A DNA stretch of 64,000 nucleotides from contig NZ_RPEN01000158.1 in the NCBI RefSeq assembly GCF_003991405.1, positions 421,180 to 485,179 on the forward strand, in the 5' to 3' direction. Source of the DNA: Pseudorhodobacter sp. E13 (lineage in GTDB: Bacteria > Pseudomonadota > Alphaproteobacteria > Rhodobacterales > Rhodobacteraceae). Both the position numbers and the translations under genes were made by a program. Below are positions 45,408-55,423 of the stretch, in pieces. Numbering within the stretch: the first letter of the stretch is position 1; each line of letters begins with the position of its first letter. Under the pieces are notes generated by a model, which searched no databases, had not been told where the DNA came from, and was given only the letters and a program-made list of their open reading frames with translations.

Positions 45408-46937
45408 TCAGACGGTTTCGCCCAGCGCCATCCGGTCCAGAAAAGCTTTGGCCTCTGCCAATACTTGCGCGCGGTGATCCTCGGCCATTTTATCCCATGT
45501 GCGCACCATTTGCCCCATGCGCGGATTGGCGGACAGCAGGTCGCGGTGCCGGTTCACGAAATCCCAGAACAGCAGGTTGAAAGGGCAAGCCTTTGGCCCG
45601 ACACGGTCTTTGACGTTATAGGCGCAGCCCTCGCAGTAATCAGACATCCGGTTGATATAAGCGCCCGAGGCGGCATAGGGTTTGGACCCCAGCAAACCGC
45701 CATCGGCAAACTGGCTCATCCCAAGGGTGTTCGGGGCCTCTACCCATTCAAACGCGTCGATATAGACGGCCAGATACCATTCATGCAGATGCGCGGGGTC
45801 AACCCCTGCCATCAGGCCAAAGGTGCCGGTGACCATCAGGCGCTGGATGTGATGGGCATAGGCCAGATCGCGGGTTTGGGCCACCGCATGGGACAGGCAG
45901 TTCATCCGCGTCGGTGCGCCCCAATACAGCGGCGGCAGCGCGCGCGCGTGGCCCAAGGCATTGCGCTGCATATAGTCCGGGCCTTCGTGGAAATAGATAC
46001 CGCGCACATATTCGCGCCAGCCGATGATCTGGCGGATAAAGCCTTCAACCGCGTTGATCGGGGCTTTGCCTGCATGAAAGGCGGCCTCGGCGGCGCGGCA
46101 GATTTCCAGCGGGGTCAGCAGGCCGATATTGAGGTAGGGCGACAGCAAGGAATGTGACAGCAGCGCATCGCCCGACAGCATCGCGTCTTGTTCATCGCCA
46201 AAGCGCGGCAGGCTGTGGGTGATGAAATGATCCAACGCTTGCAAGGCCCCTGCCCGGTCGGTGGCCCAGACAAAGGGGCGCAACCGCCCGAAATGTTTTG
46301 GAAATTTTGCCTCTACCAGTGTCAGAACCTCTTCCGTCACGGCATCGGGGGGAAAGCGCAGCGGCTTGGGGCGCAGCAGATCGGCCTGCGCCTTCTTGCG
46401 GTTTTCGGCGTCATAATTCCATTGGCCGCCGACGGGTTTATCCCCGTCCATCAACAGACCTGTCTTGCGGCGCATATCGCGGTAGAACCATTCCATCCGC
46501 AATTGTTTGCGCCCGTCGCACCACGCCTCAAACTCGGCATGGCTTGCGACAAAGCGGTCATCCTCCAGCAGCGAAACCTTTAGCGGCACCTCCTCCAGCA
46601 GCGCGATAAGGCGCCATTCGCCGGGCCGGGTGGCCAGCAGTTCTGCCGCCTTGTATTCCTCGGCGCGGCGCAAAACCTCGCCTGCGATGCTGTGGCTGTT
46701 GTCGGGATCGTCCAGCCGGGAATAGGCCACCGTCCAGCCATCCTGCTGCAAGGCCGCCGCGAATTTGCGCATGGCTGTCAGGATCAGCGCGATCTTTTGC
46801 GGGTGGTGCGGGGCATAGGTGCCTTCGGCCATGACCTCGGCCATCACCACCACGTCACGCGCCTTATCGGCGGCGCGCAAGGCGGCCATATCGGGGCAAA
46901 GCTGATCGCCCAGCACCAGAATAAGGCGGCTTACCAT
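45408..46937 (-). CDS. phrB: Iron-sulfur (6-4) photolyase of PhrB type
   Basis: The 509-residue protein belongs to the FeS bacterial cryptochrome/photolyase group. It begins with the DPRP-like MVSRLILVLGDQL, and holds four Cys at 347 (MNCLSHAV), 435, 438 (YCEGC) and 451 (KACPF). These match the spacing of the four cluster ligands of Agrobacterium PhrB with a constant shift of three residues. Light-driven repair of (6-4) photoproducts is therefore likely, with FAD and a [4Fe-4S] cluster. The ATG at 46937 overlaps the SDR stop by seven bases. Confidence 0.93.
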   Translation of the reverse strand: MVSRLILVLGDQLCPDMAALRAADKARDVVVMAEVMAEGTYAPHHPQKIALILTAMRKFAAALQQDGWTVAYSRLDDPDNSHSIAGEVLRRAEEYKAAELLATRPGEWRLIALLEEVPLKVSLLEDDRFVASHAEFEAWCDGRKQLRMEWFYRDMRRKTGLLMDGDKPVGGQWNYDAENRKKAQADLLRPKPLRFPPDAVTEEVLTLVEAKFPKHFGRLRPFVWATDRAGALQALDHFITHSLPRFGDEQDAMLSGDALLSHSLLSPYLNIGLLTPLEICRAAEAAFHAGKAPINAVEGFIRQIIGWREYVRGIYFHEGPDYMQRNALGHARALPPLYWGAPTRMNCLSHAVAQTRDLAYAHHIQRLMVTGTFGLMAGVDPAHLHEWYLAVYIDAFEWVEAPNTLGMSQFADGGLLGSKPYAASGAYINRMSDYCEGCAYNVKDRVGPKACPFNLLFWDFVNRHRDLLSANPRMGQMVRTWDKMAEDHRAQVLAEAKAFLDRMALGETV

Positions 46938-47596
46938 GGCACGGCATTCCCCGCCCAATCGTAAAACGCCCCCGATTGCGAGGGCGTCAGCCGCGCCAAC
47001 ACCCGGATCAGATTTGTGGCAGCCTCCGACGGGGGGACGGTGCTGTGATTTCCGGCATATTTCGCGGTGAAATTGGTGGCCACAGTGCCGGGGTGCAACA
47101 GGGCCACGGTGGCCTGCTTGTGGCTGCGGCCCAGTTCAATCGCGGCGGTATGCACAAGCTGGTTCAGCGCCGCCTTTGCCATCCGGTAGGAATACCAGCC
47201 CCCCAATTGGTTGTCGCCGATGGACCCAACCCGCGCCGATAAAATCCCGATATGGCAGGGCCCATCCTTTGGCAGATGCGGCACAAGATGTTTCAACAGC
47301 AGGATCGGGCCCAAGGCGTTCACCTCAAACTGCGCACGCAACGCATCCGGCGTGACCGCGCGCAAGGATTTTTCGGGCAGATGCGACCCGATTTCCAGAG
47401 CGCCCGTGGCGATGAACACGGTGCGAAACGGCCCGTCCAGCTGCGACAGCGCGGCCTGAATACTGGCTTCTTGCGTAACATCCAGCCCATCGGCGCTGCG
47501 TGAAAGCCCCGTCACGGCCAGCCCTTCTGACCCCAGCGCCGCCACAAGCGCCTGCCCGATCCCGCCTGAGGCCCCGATTACCAATGCTTTTTCCAT
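46931..47596 (-). CDS. SDR family oxidoreductase
   Basis: The 221-residue short-chain dehydrogenase has the NAD(P) motif GASGGIG (8-14), Ser120 in GILSARVGS and the YxxxK pair Tyr137/Lys141 (YRMAK). It is of CsgA/C-factor-like short size. It overlaps the photolyase start, so the two are co-transcribed, as often seen for PhrB-type photolyases with SDR genes in this group (recalled, not checked). Substrate unknown. Confidence 0.92.
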   Translation of the reverse strand: MEKALVIGASGGIGQALVAALGSEGLAVTGLSRSADGLDVTQEASIQAALSQLDGPFRTVFIATGALEIGSHLPEKSLRAVTPDALRAQFEVNALGPILLLKHLVPHLPKDGPCHIGILSARVGSIGDNQLGGWYSYRMAKAALNQLVHTAAIELGRSHKQATVALLHPGTVATNFTAKYAGNHSTVPPSEAATNLIRVLARLTPSQSGAFYDWAGNAVPW

Positions 47597-47707
47597 CGCC
47601 CGCTCCTTGCTGATGGCCCCACAGTTAGCCCGCCATCAGGCCGAAACAAGTTCCGCTAACGGCCCCCTGCCCGGCGATTTTGGGGTTTTCATTCGCGAAA
47701 CCTTGGC

Positions 47708-47713
47708 TATAGT
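47708..47713 (+). promoter_or_regulatory. Possible -10 box (TATAGT) directly ahead of leader peptide
   Basis: TATAGT lies seven bases before the leader ATG at 47721, with a weak -35 candidate TTTTCA at 47686-47691 (spacer 16). If used, transcription would start at or next to the A of the ATG, giving a leaderless leader mRNA. No ribosome site is present between this box and the ATG, which fits that view. Confidence 0.45.
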
Positions 47714-47720
47714 CGCCCCC

Positions 47721-47807
47721 ATGACACGGGAAACCAACATATCTTTCGGCCCTGCGGCGCATTGCGCCCTTATTCCCCGTGCGCGTCTCCTCCTTAGCTT
47801 CCTCTGA
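47721..47807 (+). CDS. leuL: Leucine leader peptide
   Basis: A 28-residue frame MTRETNISFGPAAHCALIPR then ARLLLSFL. Four of its last six codons are Leu (CTC, CTC, CTT, CTC), unlike the CTG preference of neighbouring genes. It lies 81 bases before leuA and its stop sits inside the first stem of the following hairpin. This is the classic design of a leucine attenuator, in which ribosome stalling at Leu codons in leucine shortage changes RNA folding. No Shine-Dalgarno is visible. Confidence 0.8.
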   Translation: MTRETNISFGPAAHCALIPRARLLLSFL

Positions 47808-47880
47808 GCGTGCCTTCGGGTGCGACCGCTCAGAGGTGAACAGCGCCCAGATCGCAAAAGCTAACGGAACACTCAGAGAG
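47801..47880 (+). promoter_or_regulatory. leuA attenuator with competing CTCAGAG segments
   Basis: CCTCTGAGCG (47801-47810), at the end of the leader frame, pairs perfectly with CGCTCAGAGG (47827-47836). A second CTCAGAG occurs at 47872-47878, where it overlaps the leuA ribosome site (GAGAG, 47876-47880). The leader segment CTCTGAG can thus pair with either copy. No T-run follows the first hairpin, so control may be by ribosome-site masking or by rho rather than by an intrinsic terminator. Confidence 0.65.
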
Positions 47881-47888
47881 ATTTTCAA

Positions 47889-49466
47889 ATGACCGACAAA
47901 AGCACGCAACCCCGTGTCCTGATTTTTGACACCACTTTGCGCGATGGGGAACAAAGCCCCGGCGCCACCATGACGCATGAGGAAAAGCTGGAGATCGCTG
48001 CCAGTCTGGACGAAATGGGCGTCGATATCATCGAAGCCGGCTTTCCCATCGCCTCGGAAGGCGATTTTGCCGCTGTGTCCGAAATTGCCAAACAGGCGCA
48101 ATCGGCGCAAATCTGCGGCTTGGCCCGCGCGAATTTCAAGGATATCGATCGCTGCTGGGAGGCGGTGAAACACGCAAAACGCCCGCGTATTCATACGTTT
48201 ATCGGCACCTCGCCGCTGCACCGCGCCATTCCCAACCTGACCATGGATGAAATGGCCGAGCGTATCCACGAAACCGTGACCCATGCGCGCAACCTGACCG
48301 ACAATGTGCAATGGTCGCCGATGGATGCCACCCGCACTGAACATGATTACCTGTGCCGCGTGGTGGAAATCGCGATCAAGGCTGGGGCGACCACGATCAA
48401 CATCCCTGATACCGTGGGCTATACCGCGCCGCGCGAAAGCGCCGACCTGATCCGCATGTTGCTGGAACGCGTCCCGGGGGCCGATAACATCATTTTCGCC
48501 ACCCATTGCCACAATGATCTGGGCATGGCGACGGCCAACTCCTTGGCTGCGGTGGAAGCTGGCGCGCGCCAGATTGAATGCACAATCAACGGTTTGGGCG
48601 AACGTGCGGGCAATACCGCGCTGGAAGAGGTGGTGATGGCGCTGAAAGTGCGCAATGACATCATGCCTTACCGGACCGGCATTGATACCACCAAGATCAT
48701 GGCCATCAGCCGCCGCGTGGCGACCGTGTCGGGTTTTGCCGTGCAGTTCAACAAGGCCATCGTCGGCAAGAACGCCTTTGCGCATGAATCCGGCATCCAT
48801 CAGGACGGCATGCTGAAAAACCGCGAGACGTTTGAGGTGATGCGCCCCGAAGATGTCGGCCTGTCGGGCACCTCGCTGCCCTTGGGCAAGCATTCTGGCC
48901 GCGCGGCTTTGCGGGCCAAGCTGAAAGATCTGGGCTATGACATGGCCGACAACCAGTTGAACGATGCGTTTGTGCGGTTCAAGGCGCTGGCTGACCGCAA
49001 GAAGGAAGTGTTTGACGATGACCTGATCGCGCTGATTCAGGACAGCGCGACCAGCGCCGCGCATGACACGTTGCAGGTCAAACGTCTGCGGGTGATCTGT
49101 GGCACCGAAGGCCCGCAAGAGGCAGAGCTGACGCTGAGCATTGAAGGCGTGGACCATGCGATTGATGCCACTGGGGATGGCCCGGTGGATGCAGCTTTCA
49201 ACGCGGTCAAGATGCTGTATCCGCATAAGGCGCGGCTGCAACTGTATCAGGTGCAGGCCGTGACCGAGGGCACCGATGCGCAGGCCACCGTGTCTGTCCG
49301 GCTGGAGGAGAACGGCAATATTGCCACCGGTCAATCGGCAGATACCGACACAATCGTCGCCTCGGTCCGGGCCTATGTGAACGCGCTGAACCGGTTGATC
49401 CTGCGGCGCGAAAAGGCCGAAATGGGCTATGATACCAAGGGCGTCAGCTATAAAGACCAGTCCTGA
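47889..49466 (+). CDS. leuA: 2-isopropylmalate synthase
   Basis: The 525-residue enzyme has LIFDTTLRDGEQSPG near the N-terminus, the metal motif HCHNDLG, and a C-terminal regulatory domain that normally binds leucine for feedback inhibition. It joins acetyl-CoA and 2-ketoisovalerate as the first step of leucine synthesis. It is preceded by a leucine leader peptide and followed by a strong terminator, so it is a single-gene unit. Confidence 0.97.
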   Translation: MTDKSTQPRVLIFDTTLRDGEQSPGATMTHEEKLEIAASLDEMGVDIIEAGFPIASEGDFAAVSEIAKQAQSAQICGLARANFKDIDRCWEAVKHAKRPRIHTFIGTSPLHRAIPNLTMDEMAERIHETVTHARNLTDNVQWSPMDATRTEHDYLCRVVEIAIKAGATTINIPDTVGYTAPRESADLIRMLLERVPGADNIIFATHCHNDLGMATANSLAAVEAGARQIECTINGLGERAGNTALEEVVMALKVRNDIMPYRTGIDTTKIMAISRRVATVSGFAVQFNKAIVGKNAFAHESGIHQDGMLKNRETFEVMRPEDVGLSGTSLPLGKHSGRAALRAKLKDLGYDMADNQLNDAFVRFKALADRKKEVFDDDLIALIQDSATSAAHDTLQVKRLRVICGTEGPQEAELTLSIEGVDHAIDATGDGPVDAAFNAVKMLYPHKARLQLYQVQAVTEGTDAQATVSVRLEENGNIATGQSADTDTIVASVRAYVNALNRLILRREKAEMGYDTKGVSYKDQS

Positions 49467-49509
49467 GAAATGTTTTTTGACTTTCTTGAATTTGCAGAAA
49501 TCAAACATT

Positions 49510-49533
49510 GGCGGCGTGAAAACGCCGCCTTTT
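49510..49533 (+). terminator. Rho-independent terminator after leuA
   Basis: A perfect 8-bp stem GGCGGCGT/ACGCCGCC with GAAA tetraloop followed by TTTT. It lies 44 bases past the leuA stop and separates leuA from the mre operon. Confidence 0.9.
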
Positions 49534-49695
49534 CCGTATCCCTTCATGCCTGACTTTTCATAACGCAACATTCCCGGTTTTCTGTGACGGGCCAAACTCT
49601 GCCCTTCCGGCGGGAAGGCGCCCATTGCGCGGGGCATGGCCCTTTCCCTTGTTTGCGCCTCTCCCTATAAGAAAGCGCCTGCCTCAGATACCTGA

Positions 49696-50775
<1,080 letters not shown>

Positions 50776-50811
50776 AACAAGGGCGCGCGCAGCCCTTGAA
50801 GCGAGGCTTTG

Positions 50812-51723
50812 GTGGCAAAAAACCGCACTTCACCAGACGAATACACCCGCCCGCTGCGCCGGATCTTGGTGGGTGTGCTGGTGTTTTGCCTGCTGGCGTT
50901 GTTTTTCATCTGGCGCATCGACAGCCCGCGGGTCGAGCGGTTTCGCACGGCGTTGGTCGACAAGATGGTGCCGAGCTTTGAATGGGCTTTGGTGCCGGTG
51001 ACGAAAACCGTGGATATGGTGGAAAGTTTCCAATCCTACGCCCGGCTTTATGAGCAAAATCAGGAACTTCGCCGCGAATTGCAGCAGATGAAGGCGTGGA
51101 AGGAAGCCGCGCTTCAGCTAAAGCAGGAAAACGCGCGGTTGATGGACCTGAACCATGTGCGGCTGGACCCGCAATTGACCCATGTGACAGGGGTTGTGCT
51201 GGCCGATAGCGGCAGCCCCTTTCGGCAATCGGTGCTGCTGAACGTGGGCGCGCGCGACGGGTTGCGCGATGGTTGGGCCACGATGGACGGGATCGGCCTT
51301 GTGGGCCGGATTTCCGGCGTGGGCGAACGCACCGCACGGGTGATCTTGCTGACCGACAGCAACAGCCGCATCCCCGTCACCGCCCAACCTTCGGGCCAGC
51401 GCGGGCTGTTGTCGGGTGACAATTCTGCCCGGCCGCCGCTGGAATTTCTGGAAAAACCCGATCTGGTGCGCCCCGGCGATCAGGTCGTGACCTCGGGCGA
51501 TGGCGGGGTGTTTCCGGCGGGGCTGTTGGTGGGCACCGTGGTGCAGGGCAATGATCGGCGGTTGCGCGTGGCGCTGTCGGCCGATTACGAGCGGCTTGAA
51601 TTTCTGCGCGTGCTGCGCAGCCATGCGACAGAGCGGATCACCGATCCCGGCAATCTGATTGCGGTTCCGGCAACTGCGCCGCCAACGGTGCAAACCGATG
51701 CGCCCGCGCCTGTGGGGCAGTGA
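50812..51723 (+). CDS. mreC: Rod-shape-determining protein MreC
   Basis: The 303-residue protein has one N-terminal membrane segment (ILVGVLVFCLLALFFIW), a coiled coil (YEQNQELRRELQQMKAWKEA) and a periplasmic beta domain with GARDGLRDGWAT, the MreC layout. I chose the GTG at 50812 with GAGG five bases upstream; a TTG one codon earlier is possible. It links MreB to the periplasmic synthases. Its stop overlaps the mreD ATG. Confidence 0.95.
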   Translation: MAKNRTSPDEYTRPLRRILVGVLVFCLLALFFIWRIDSPRVERFRTALVDKMVPSFEWALVPVTKTVDMVESFQSYARLYEQNQELRRELQQMKAWKEAALQLKQENARLMDLNHVRLDPQLTHVTGVVLADSGSPFRQSVLLNVGARDGLRDGWATMDGIGLVGRISGVGERTARVILLTDSNSRIPVTAQPSGQRGLLSGDNSARPPLEFLEKPDLVRPGDQVVTSGDGGVFPAGLLVGTVVQGNDRRLRVALSADYERLEFLRVLRSHATERITDPGNLIAVPATAPPTVQTDAPAPVGQ

Positions 51724-52262
51724 TGATCGACGGGATGCGCAACAGTATCTGGCTTTACCGTGCGGCCTTTGTGGGCATCGCCATGGTTTTGCTGTTCCTG
51801 AAAATCCTGCCCTTGGGCAGCGTGGCGGGGGATTGGCCGGGGCCGGATTTGCTGTTGTGTCTGATGCTGGCTTGGGTCACGCAGCGGCCCGACCATTTGC
51901 CATCGCTGCTGATCGCCTTGGTGGTGTTGGCCGAAGATATGATTCTGATGCGCCCGCCGGGGCTGTGGACGGCGCTGGTGGTGCTGGCCACCGAATTCCT
52001 GCGCGCGCGATCTGCCCTGACGCGGGAACTTGGCTTCGCGGCAGAGTGGCTCTTGATTGCCGGGGTCATGATTGCCATGTTGCTGGCCTATCGGCTGGTG
52101 TTTGCGGTGGCGTTTCTGGCCCAGCCGGGCTTTGGTTTTGCCTTTGCGCAAACGGTCGGATCGGTTTTAATGTATCCTGTCATCGTCTGGGTTCTGCGTG
52201 TGGCCCTGAACCTGCGCAAACCTTCAACCGGGGAAGTGGACGCCATGGGGAGACGGCTATGA
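51723..52262 (+). CDS. mreD: Rod-shape-determining protein MreD
   Basis: A 179-residue protein with about five hydrophobic segments, of MreD size and in the expected place between mreC and the PBP2 gene. Sequence conservation in this family is low, so the call rests on context and topology. TGATG overlap with mreC and ATGA overlap with the next gene show tight coupling. Confidence 0.9.
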   Translation: MIDGMRNSIWLYRAAFVGIAMVLLFLKILPLGSVAGDWPGPDLLLCLMLAWVTQRPDHLPSLLIALVVLAEDMILMRPPGLWTALVVLATEFLRARSALTRELGFAAEWLLIAGVMIAMLLAYRLVFAVAFLAQPGFGFAFAQTVGSVLMYPVIVWVLRVALNLRKPSTGEVDAMGRRL

Positions 52263-54199
52263 GACGATCCGCCCGCGACACCGAAGAAAGCGCCCGCAAG
52301 ATCACGCGGCGCGGCCTGTTTCTGGGCGGCTCCATGGCGGCGGTGGTGGCCGTGCTGGGCGCGCGCATGCGACATATGCAGGTGGATCAAGCCGATGAAT
52401 TCCGCCTGCTGGCCGAAGATAACCGCATTTCCATCCGGCTGGTGCCGCCTGCGCGGGGCCAGATTTATGATCGCAACGGCAAGCTGATCGCCGGGAATGA
52501 ACAGAATTACCGCGTGGTGATCAGCCGCGATGATGCGGGCAATGTCGAAGATGTGCTGAACCGCTTGTCCGGCATCCTGCCTATCTCGGACGAGGATTTT
52601 GAGCGTGCGCTGAAAGAAGCCCGCCGCCGCAGCCCCTTGCCGATCATCGTGGCCGACCGTCTGACATGGGATGATGTGTCAAAAGTCGCAATCAACGCGC
52701 CCGCCCTGCCCGGCGTGTCGCCGGAGGTCGGGCTTAGCCGCACCTATCCGCGTGATACCGATTTTGCGCATGTGGTGGGCTATGTCGGCCCGGTCAGCGA
52801 CCGTGATCTGGAAAAGCTGGAAGAGCCGGACCCCTTGCTGCAAACCCCCAAGTTTCAGATCGGCAAGATCGGGGTCGAAACCTGGATGGAGGACGCGTTG
52901 CGCGGCAAGGCGGGCAGCCGCCGGGTAGAGGTGAACGCCGTGGGCCGGGTGATGCGCGAGTTGGGGCGGCAGGAAGGCGATGCGGGGGCCGATATCCGGC
53001 TGACCATTGACGCCGATGTGCAAAACTATGTGCAGGCGCGGCTGGGCGAGGAATCCGCCGCTGCTGTGGTCATGGATGTGCAAAACGGTGATCTTCTGGC
53101 CATCGTCTCCTCGCCCTCTTTTGATCCAAACCTGTTTGTGCGCGGCATTTCCCATACTGATTACAATGCCTTGACGGAAAACGATCACCGCCCGCTTGCG
53201 AATAAATCGGTGCAGGGTGCCTATCCCCCCGGTTCTACCTTCAAGATGGTCACGGCGCTGGCGGCCTTGGAGGCGGGCGTTATCAATACGTCATCCTCGG
53301 TCTCCTGCCCCGGCCATTATGAGGTGGGTGGTCGCCGTTTTCACTGCTGGAAGCGCGGCGGGCATGGGCGCGTTGCACTGGACCGCGCATTAAGCGAAAG
53401 CTGTGACGTTTATTTCTACGATATCGCGATGAAGGTCGGTATCGACAAGATCGCCGAGATGGGCCGCAAGCTGGGGCTGGGCATCCGGCATGACATTCCG
53501 ATGTCGGCCATCACCGAAGGGCTGATGCCCGACAAAGCGTGGAAAAAAGAGCGGTATCAGCAGGACTGGCGGATCGGCGACACGGTCAACGCCTCTATCG
53601 GGCAAGGCTATGTGCTTACCTCCCCTTTGCAGCTTGCCGTCATGACAGCACGGCTTGCCAGCGGCAGGGCAATCTCGCCGCGGCTGATCCACAGCATCGC
53701 AGACCAGCCCGCCGCCGTCGATCCCGGCGCAGAGCTGGGACTGGACCCACAATTCCTTCAGGCCGTGCATCAAGGCATGTATGCTGTCAGCAATAACCAG
53801 CGTGGCACCGCCTATTCTTCGCGCATTGATGACAAGTCACTGAAAATGGCCGGGAAAACCGGCACCAGCCAAGTTCGCAACATCAGCGCGGCCGAGCGTG
53901 CGCGCGGCGTCATCAGCAACGCCGACCTGCCGTGGAACCGGCGCGACCATGCGCTGTTTGTGGCCTTTGCGCCCTATGACAACCCGCGCTATGCGGTGTC
54001 GGTGGTGGTGGAACATGGCGGCGGCGGCTCCACCGCGGCGGCCCCGATCGGGCGCGACATCCTGTTGCGCGCCATGAGCGATGGCATCCCGCCCCTGACG
54101 GCCTACCCTGCCGCACAGCGCAACCGTATCGACACCATGCACCGCAAGCTGGAATTGCGCGATGCGGATGGCAAGATGCCGGAAAGCTCCCGCGCATGA
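52259..54199 (+). CDS. mrdA: Penicillin-binding protein 2, elongasome transpeptidase
   Basis: The 646-residue class B PBP has a short cytoplasmic part, a membrane segment (GLFLGGSMAAVVAVLGA), the dimerisation region and a transpeptidase domain with Ser326-x-x-Lys329 (STFK), Ser381-Cys-Asp383 and KTGTS from Lys533. It cross-links peptidoglycan during elongation together with RodA. ATGA overlaps link it to mreD and rodA. The long open frame back to 51659 is out of mreD's frame and is not coding. Confidence 0.97.
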   Translation: MRRSARDTEESARKITRRGLFLGGSMAAVVAVLGARMRHMQVDQADEFRLLAEDNRISIRLVPPARGQIYDRNGKLIAGNEQNYRVVISRDDAGNVEDVLNRLSGILPISDEDFERALKEARRRSPLPIIVADRLTWDDVSKVAINAPALPGVSPEVGLSRTYPRDTDFAHVVGYVGPVSDRDLEKLEEPDPLLQTPKFQIGKIGVETWMEDALRGKAGSRRVEVNAVGRVMRELGRQEGDAGADIRLTIDADVQNYVQARLGEESAAAVVMDVQNGDLLAIVSSPSFDPNLFVRGISHTDYNALTENDHRPLANKSVQGAYPPGSTFKMVTALAALEAGVINTSSSVSCPGHYEVGGRRFHCWKRGGHGRVALDRALSESCDVYFYDIAMKVGIDKIAEMGRKLGLGIRHDIPMSAITEGLMPDKAWKKERYQQDWRIGDTVNASIGQGYVLTSPLQLAVMTARLASGRAISPRLIHSIADQPAAVDPGAELGLDPQFLQAVHQGMYAVSNNQRGTAYSSRIDDKSLKMAGKTGTSQVRNISAAERARGVISNADLPWNRRDHALFVAFAPYDNPRYAVSVVVEHGGGGSTAAAPIGRDILLRAMSDGIPPLTAYPAAQRNRIDTMHRKLELRDADGKMPESSRA

Positions 54200-55335
54200 G
54201 CTTTCTTGAATATCGCCTGAAAACCGTCCCGACCGGGGCCAGCAAGATCCTGCATGTCAACTGGGCGCTGGTCATCCTGTTGACGGCTGTCGCCTCGGTG
54301 GGGTTCCTGATGCTCTATTCCGTCGCGGGCGGGCGGATGGAGGTTTGGGCCGAACCGCAGATCAAACGCTTTCTGCTGGGCCTTGCCGTCATGTTCGCCG
54401 TGGCTTTCGTGCCGATCTGGTTCTGGCGCAACATGGCGGGGCTGGCCTATGCCGGCTCGCTTCTGTTGCTGCTGGCGGTTGAGTTTTTTGGCTCTGTCGG
54501 GATGGGCGCGCAGCGCTGGATCGAACTGGGCCCCCTTCGCCTGCAACCGTCCGAGCTTGCCAAGGTGACGCTGGTGATGCTGCTTGCCGCCTATTACGAC
54601 TGGCTGGATATCCGCAAAACCTCGCACCCGTTGTGGGTGTTGATCCCGGTCATATTGATCTTGCTGCCCACCGCCTTGGTGCTGACCCAGCCCGACCTTG
54701 GAACGGCGCTGCTGTTGATGACAGGCGGCGCGGTGGTGATGTTTTGCGCCGGGGTCAGTTGGTATTATTTCGGCGCAGTGGCGGCCTTGCTGGGGGGGAC
54801 GGTTACGGCGGTTTTCGCCTCGCGCGGGACCACCTGGCAATTGCTGAAAGATTACCAATATCGGCGGATTGATACGTTCCTCGATCCCTCTGGCGATCCT
54901 TTGGGGGCGGGCTATCACATCTCGCAGGCCAAGATCGCACTGGGCTCTGGCGGCTGGGCCGGGCGCGGCTTCATGCAAGGCACGCAAAGCCGGCTGAACT
55001 TCCTGCCCGAAAAGCATACCGATTTCATCTTTACGACCTTGGCCGAGGAATTCGGCTTTATCGGCGCGTTTTCACTTCTCATGCTTTATACGCTGGTGCT
55101 GGCGTTTTGCGTCGCCAGCGCGATCCAGAACAAGGACCGCTTTGCCAGCCTTGTCACCTTGGGCATCGCCGCCACCTTCTTTTTCTACTTCGCGGTCAAT
55201 ATGTTGATGGTGATGGGGCTTGCCCCTGTGGTGGGTGTGCCGCTGCCCCTGGTGTCTTACGGCGGCTCCTCCATGCTGGTGTTGCTGGCCGCCTTTGGCC
55301 TTGTGCAAAGCGCCCATATCCACCGCCCGCGCTAA
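54196..55335 (+). CDS. rodA: Peptidoglycan glycosyltransferase RodA
   Basis: The 379-residue SEDS protein has about ten membrane segments and the conserved IELGPLRLQPSELAKVTLVM, QPDLGTALLL and PLVSYGGSSM stretches. RodA polymerises glycan strands with PBP2 during elongation. It is the last gene of the mre cluster; an AT-richer intergenic element related to the repeats at 15241 and 23091 follows. Confidence 0.97.
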   Translation: MSFLEYRLKTVPTGASKILHVNWALVILLTAVASVGFLMLYSVAGGRMEVWAEPQIKRFLLGLAVMFAVAFVPIWFWRNMAGLAYAGSLLLLLAVEFFGSVGMGAQRWIELGPLRLQPSELAKVTLVMLLAAYYDWLDIRKTSHPLWVLIPVILILLPTALVLTQPDLGTALLLMTGGAVVMFCAGVSWYYFGAVAALLGGTVTAVFASRGTTWQLLKDYQYRRIDTFLDPSGDPLGAGYHISQAKIALGSGGWAGRGFMQGTQSRLNFLPEKHTDFIFTTLAEEFGFIGAFSLLMLYTLVLAFCVASAIQNKDRFASLVTLGIAATFFFYFAVNMLMVMGLAPVVGVPLPLVSYGGSSMLVLLAAFGLVQSAHIHRPR

Positions 55336-55355
55336 GGGGCACACTGCTGCCATGG

Positions 55356-55377
55356 TTTCATCTTGGTCTTAAATACC
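55356..55377. repeat. Diverged rhodobacterial intergenic element, copy 3
   Basis: TTTCATCTTGGTCTTAAATACC resembles the core TTTCTTTTCGGTCCAAATATCC of copies 1 and 2 and, as there, follows a plus-strand stop codon (rodA, 21 bases upstream). It is followed by CCCCGGCCC. Relation to the other copies is by eye only. Confidence 0.45.
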
Positions 55378-55423
55378 TATCCCCGGCCCACCACGCGCCC
55401 CGCCCTATGACAGGAATGCCCCG

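Noticed and set aside
47625..49637. 670-codon open frame antisense to leuA
   Set aside because: LeuA has strong family motifs, a ribosome site and a leader; the antisense product has none.
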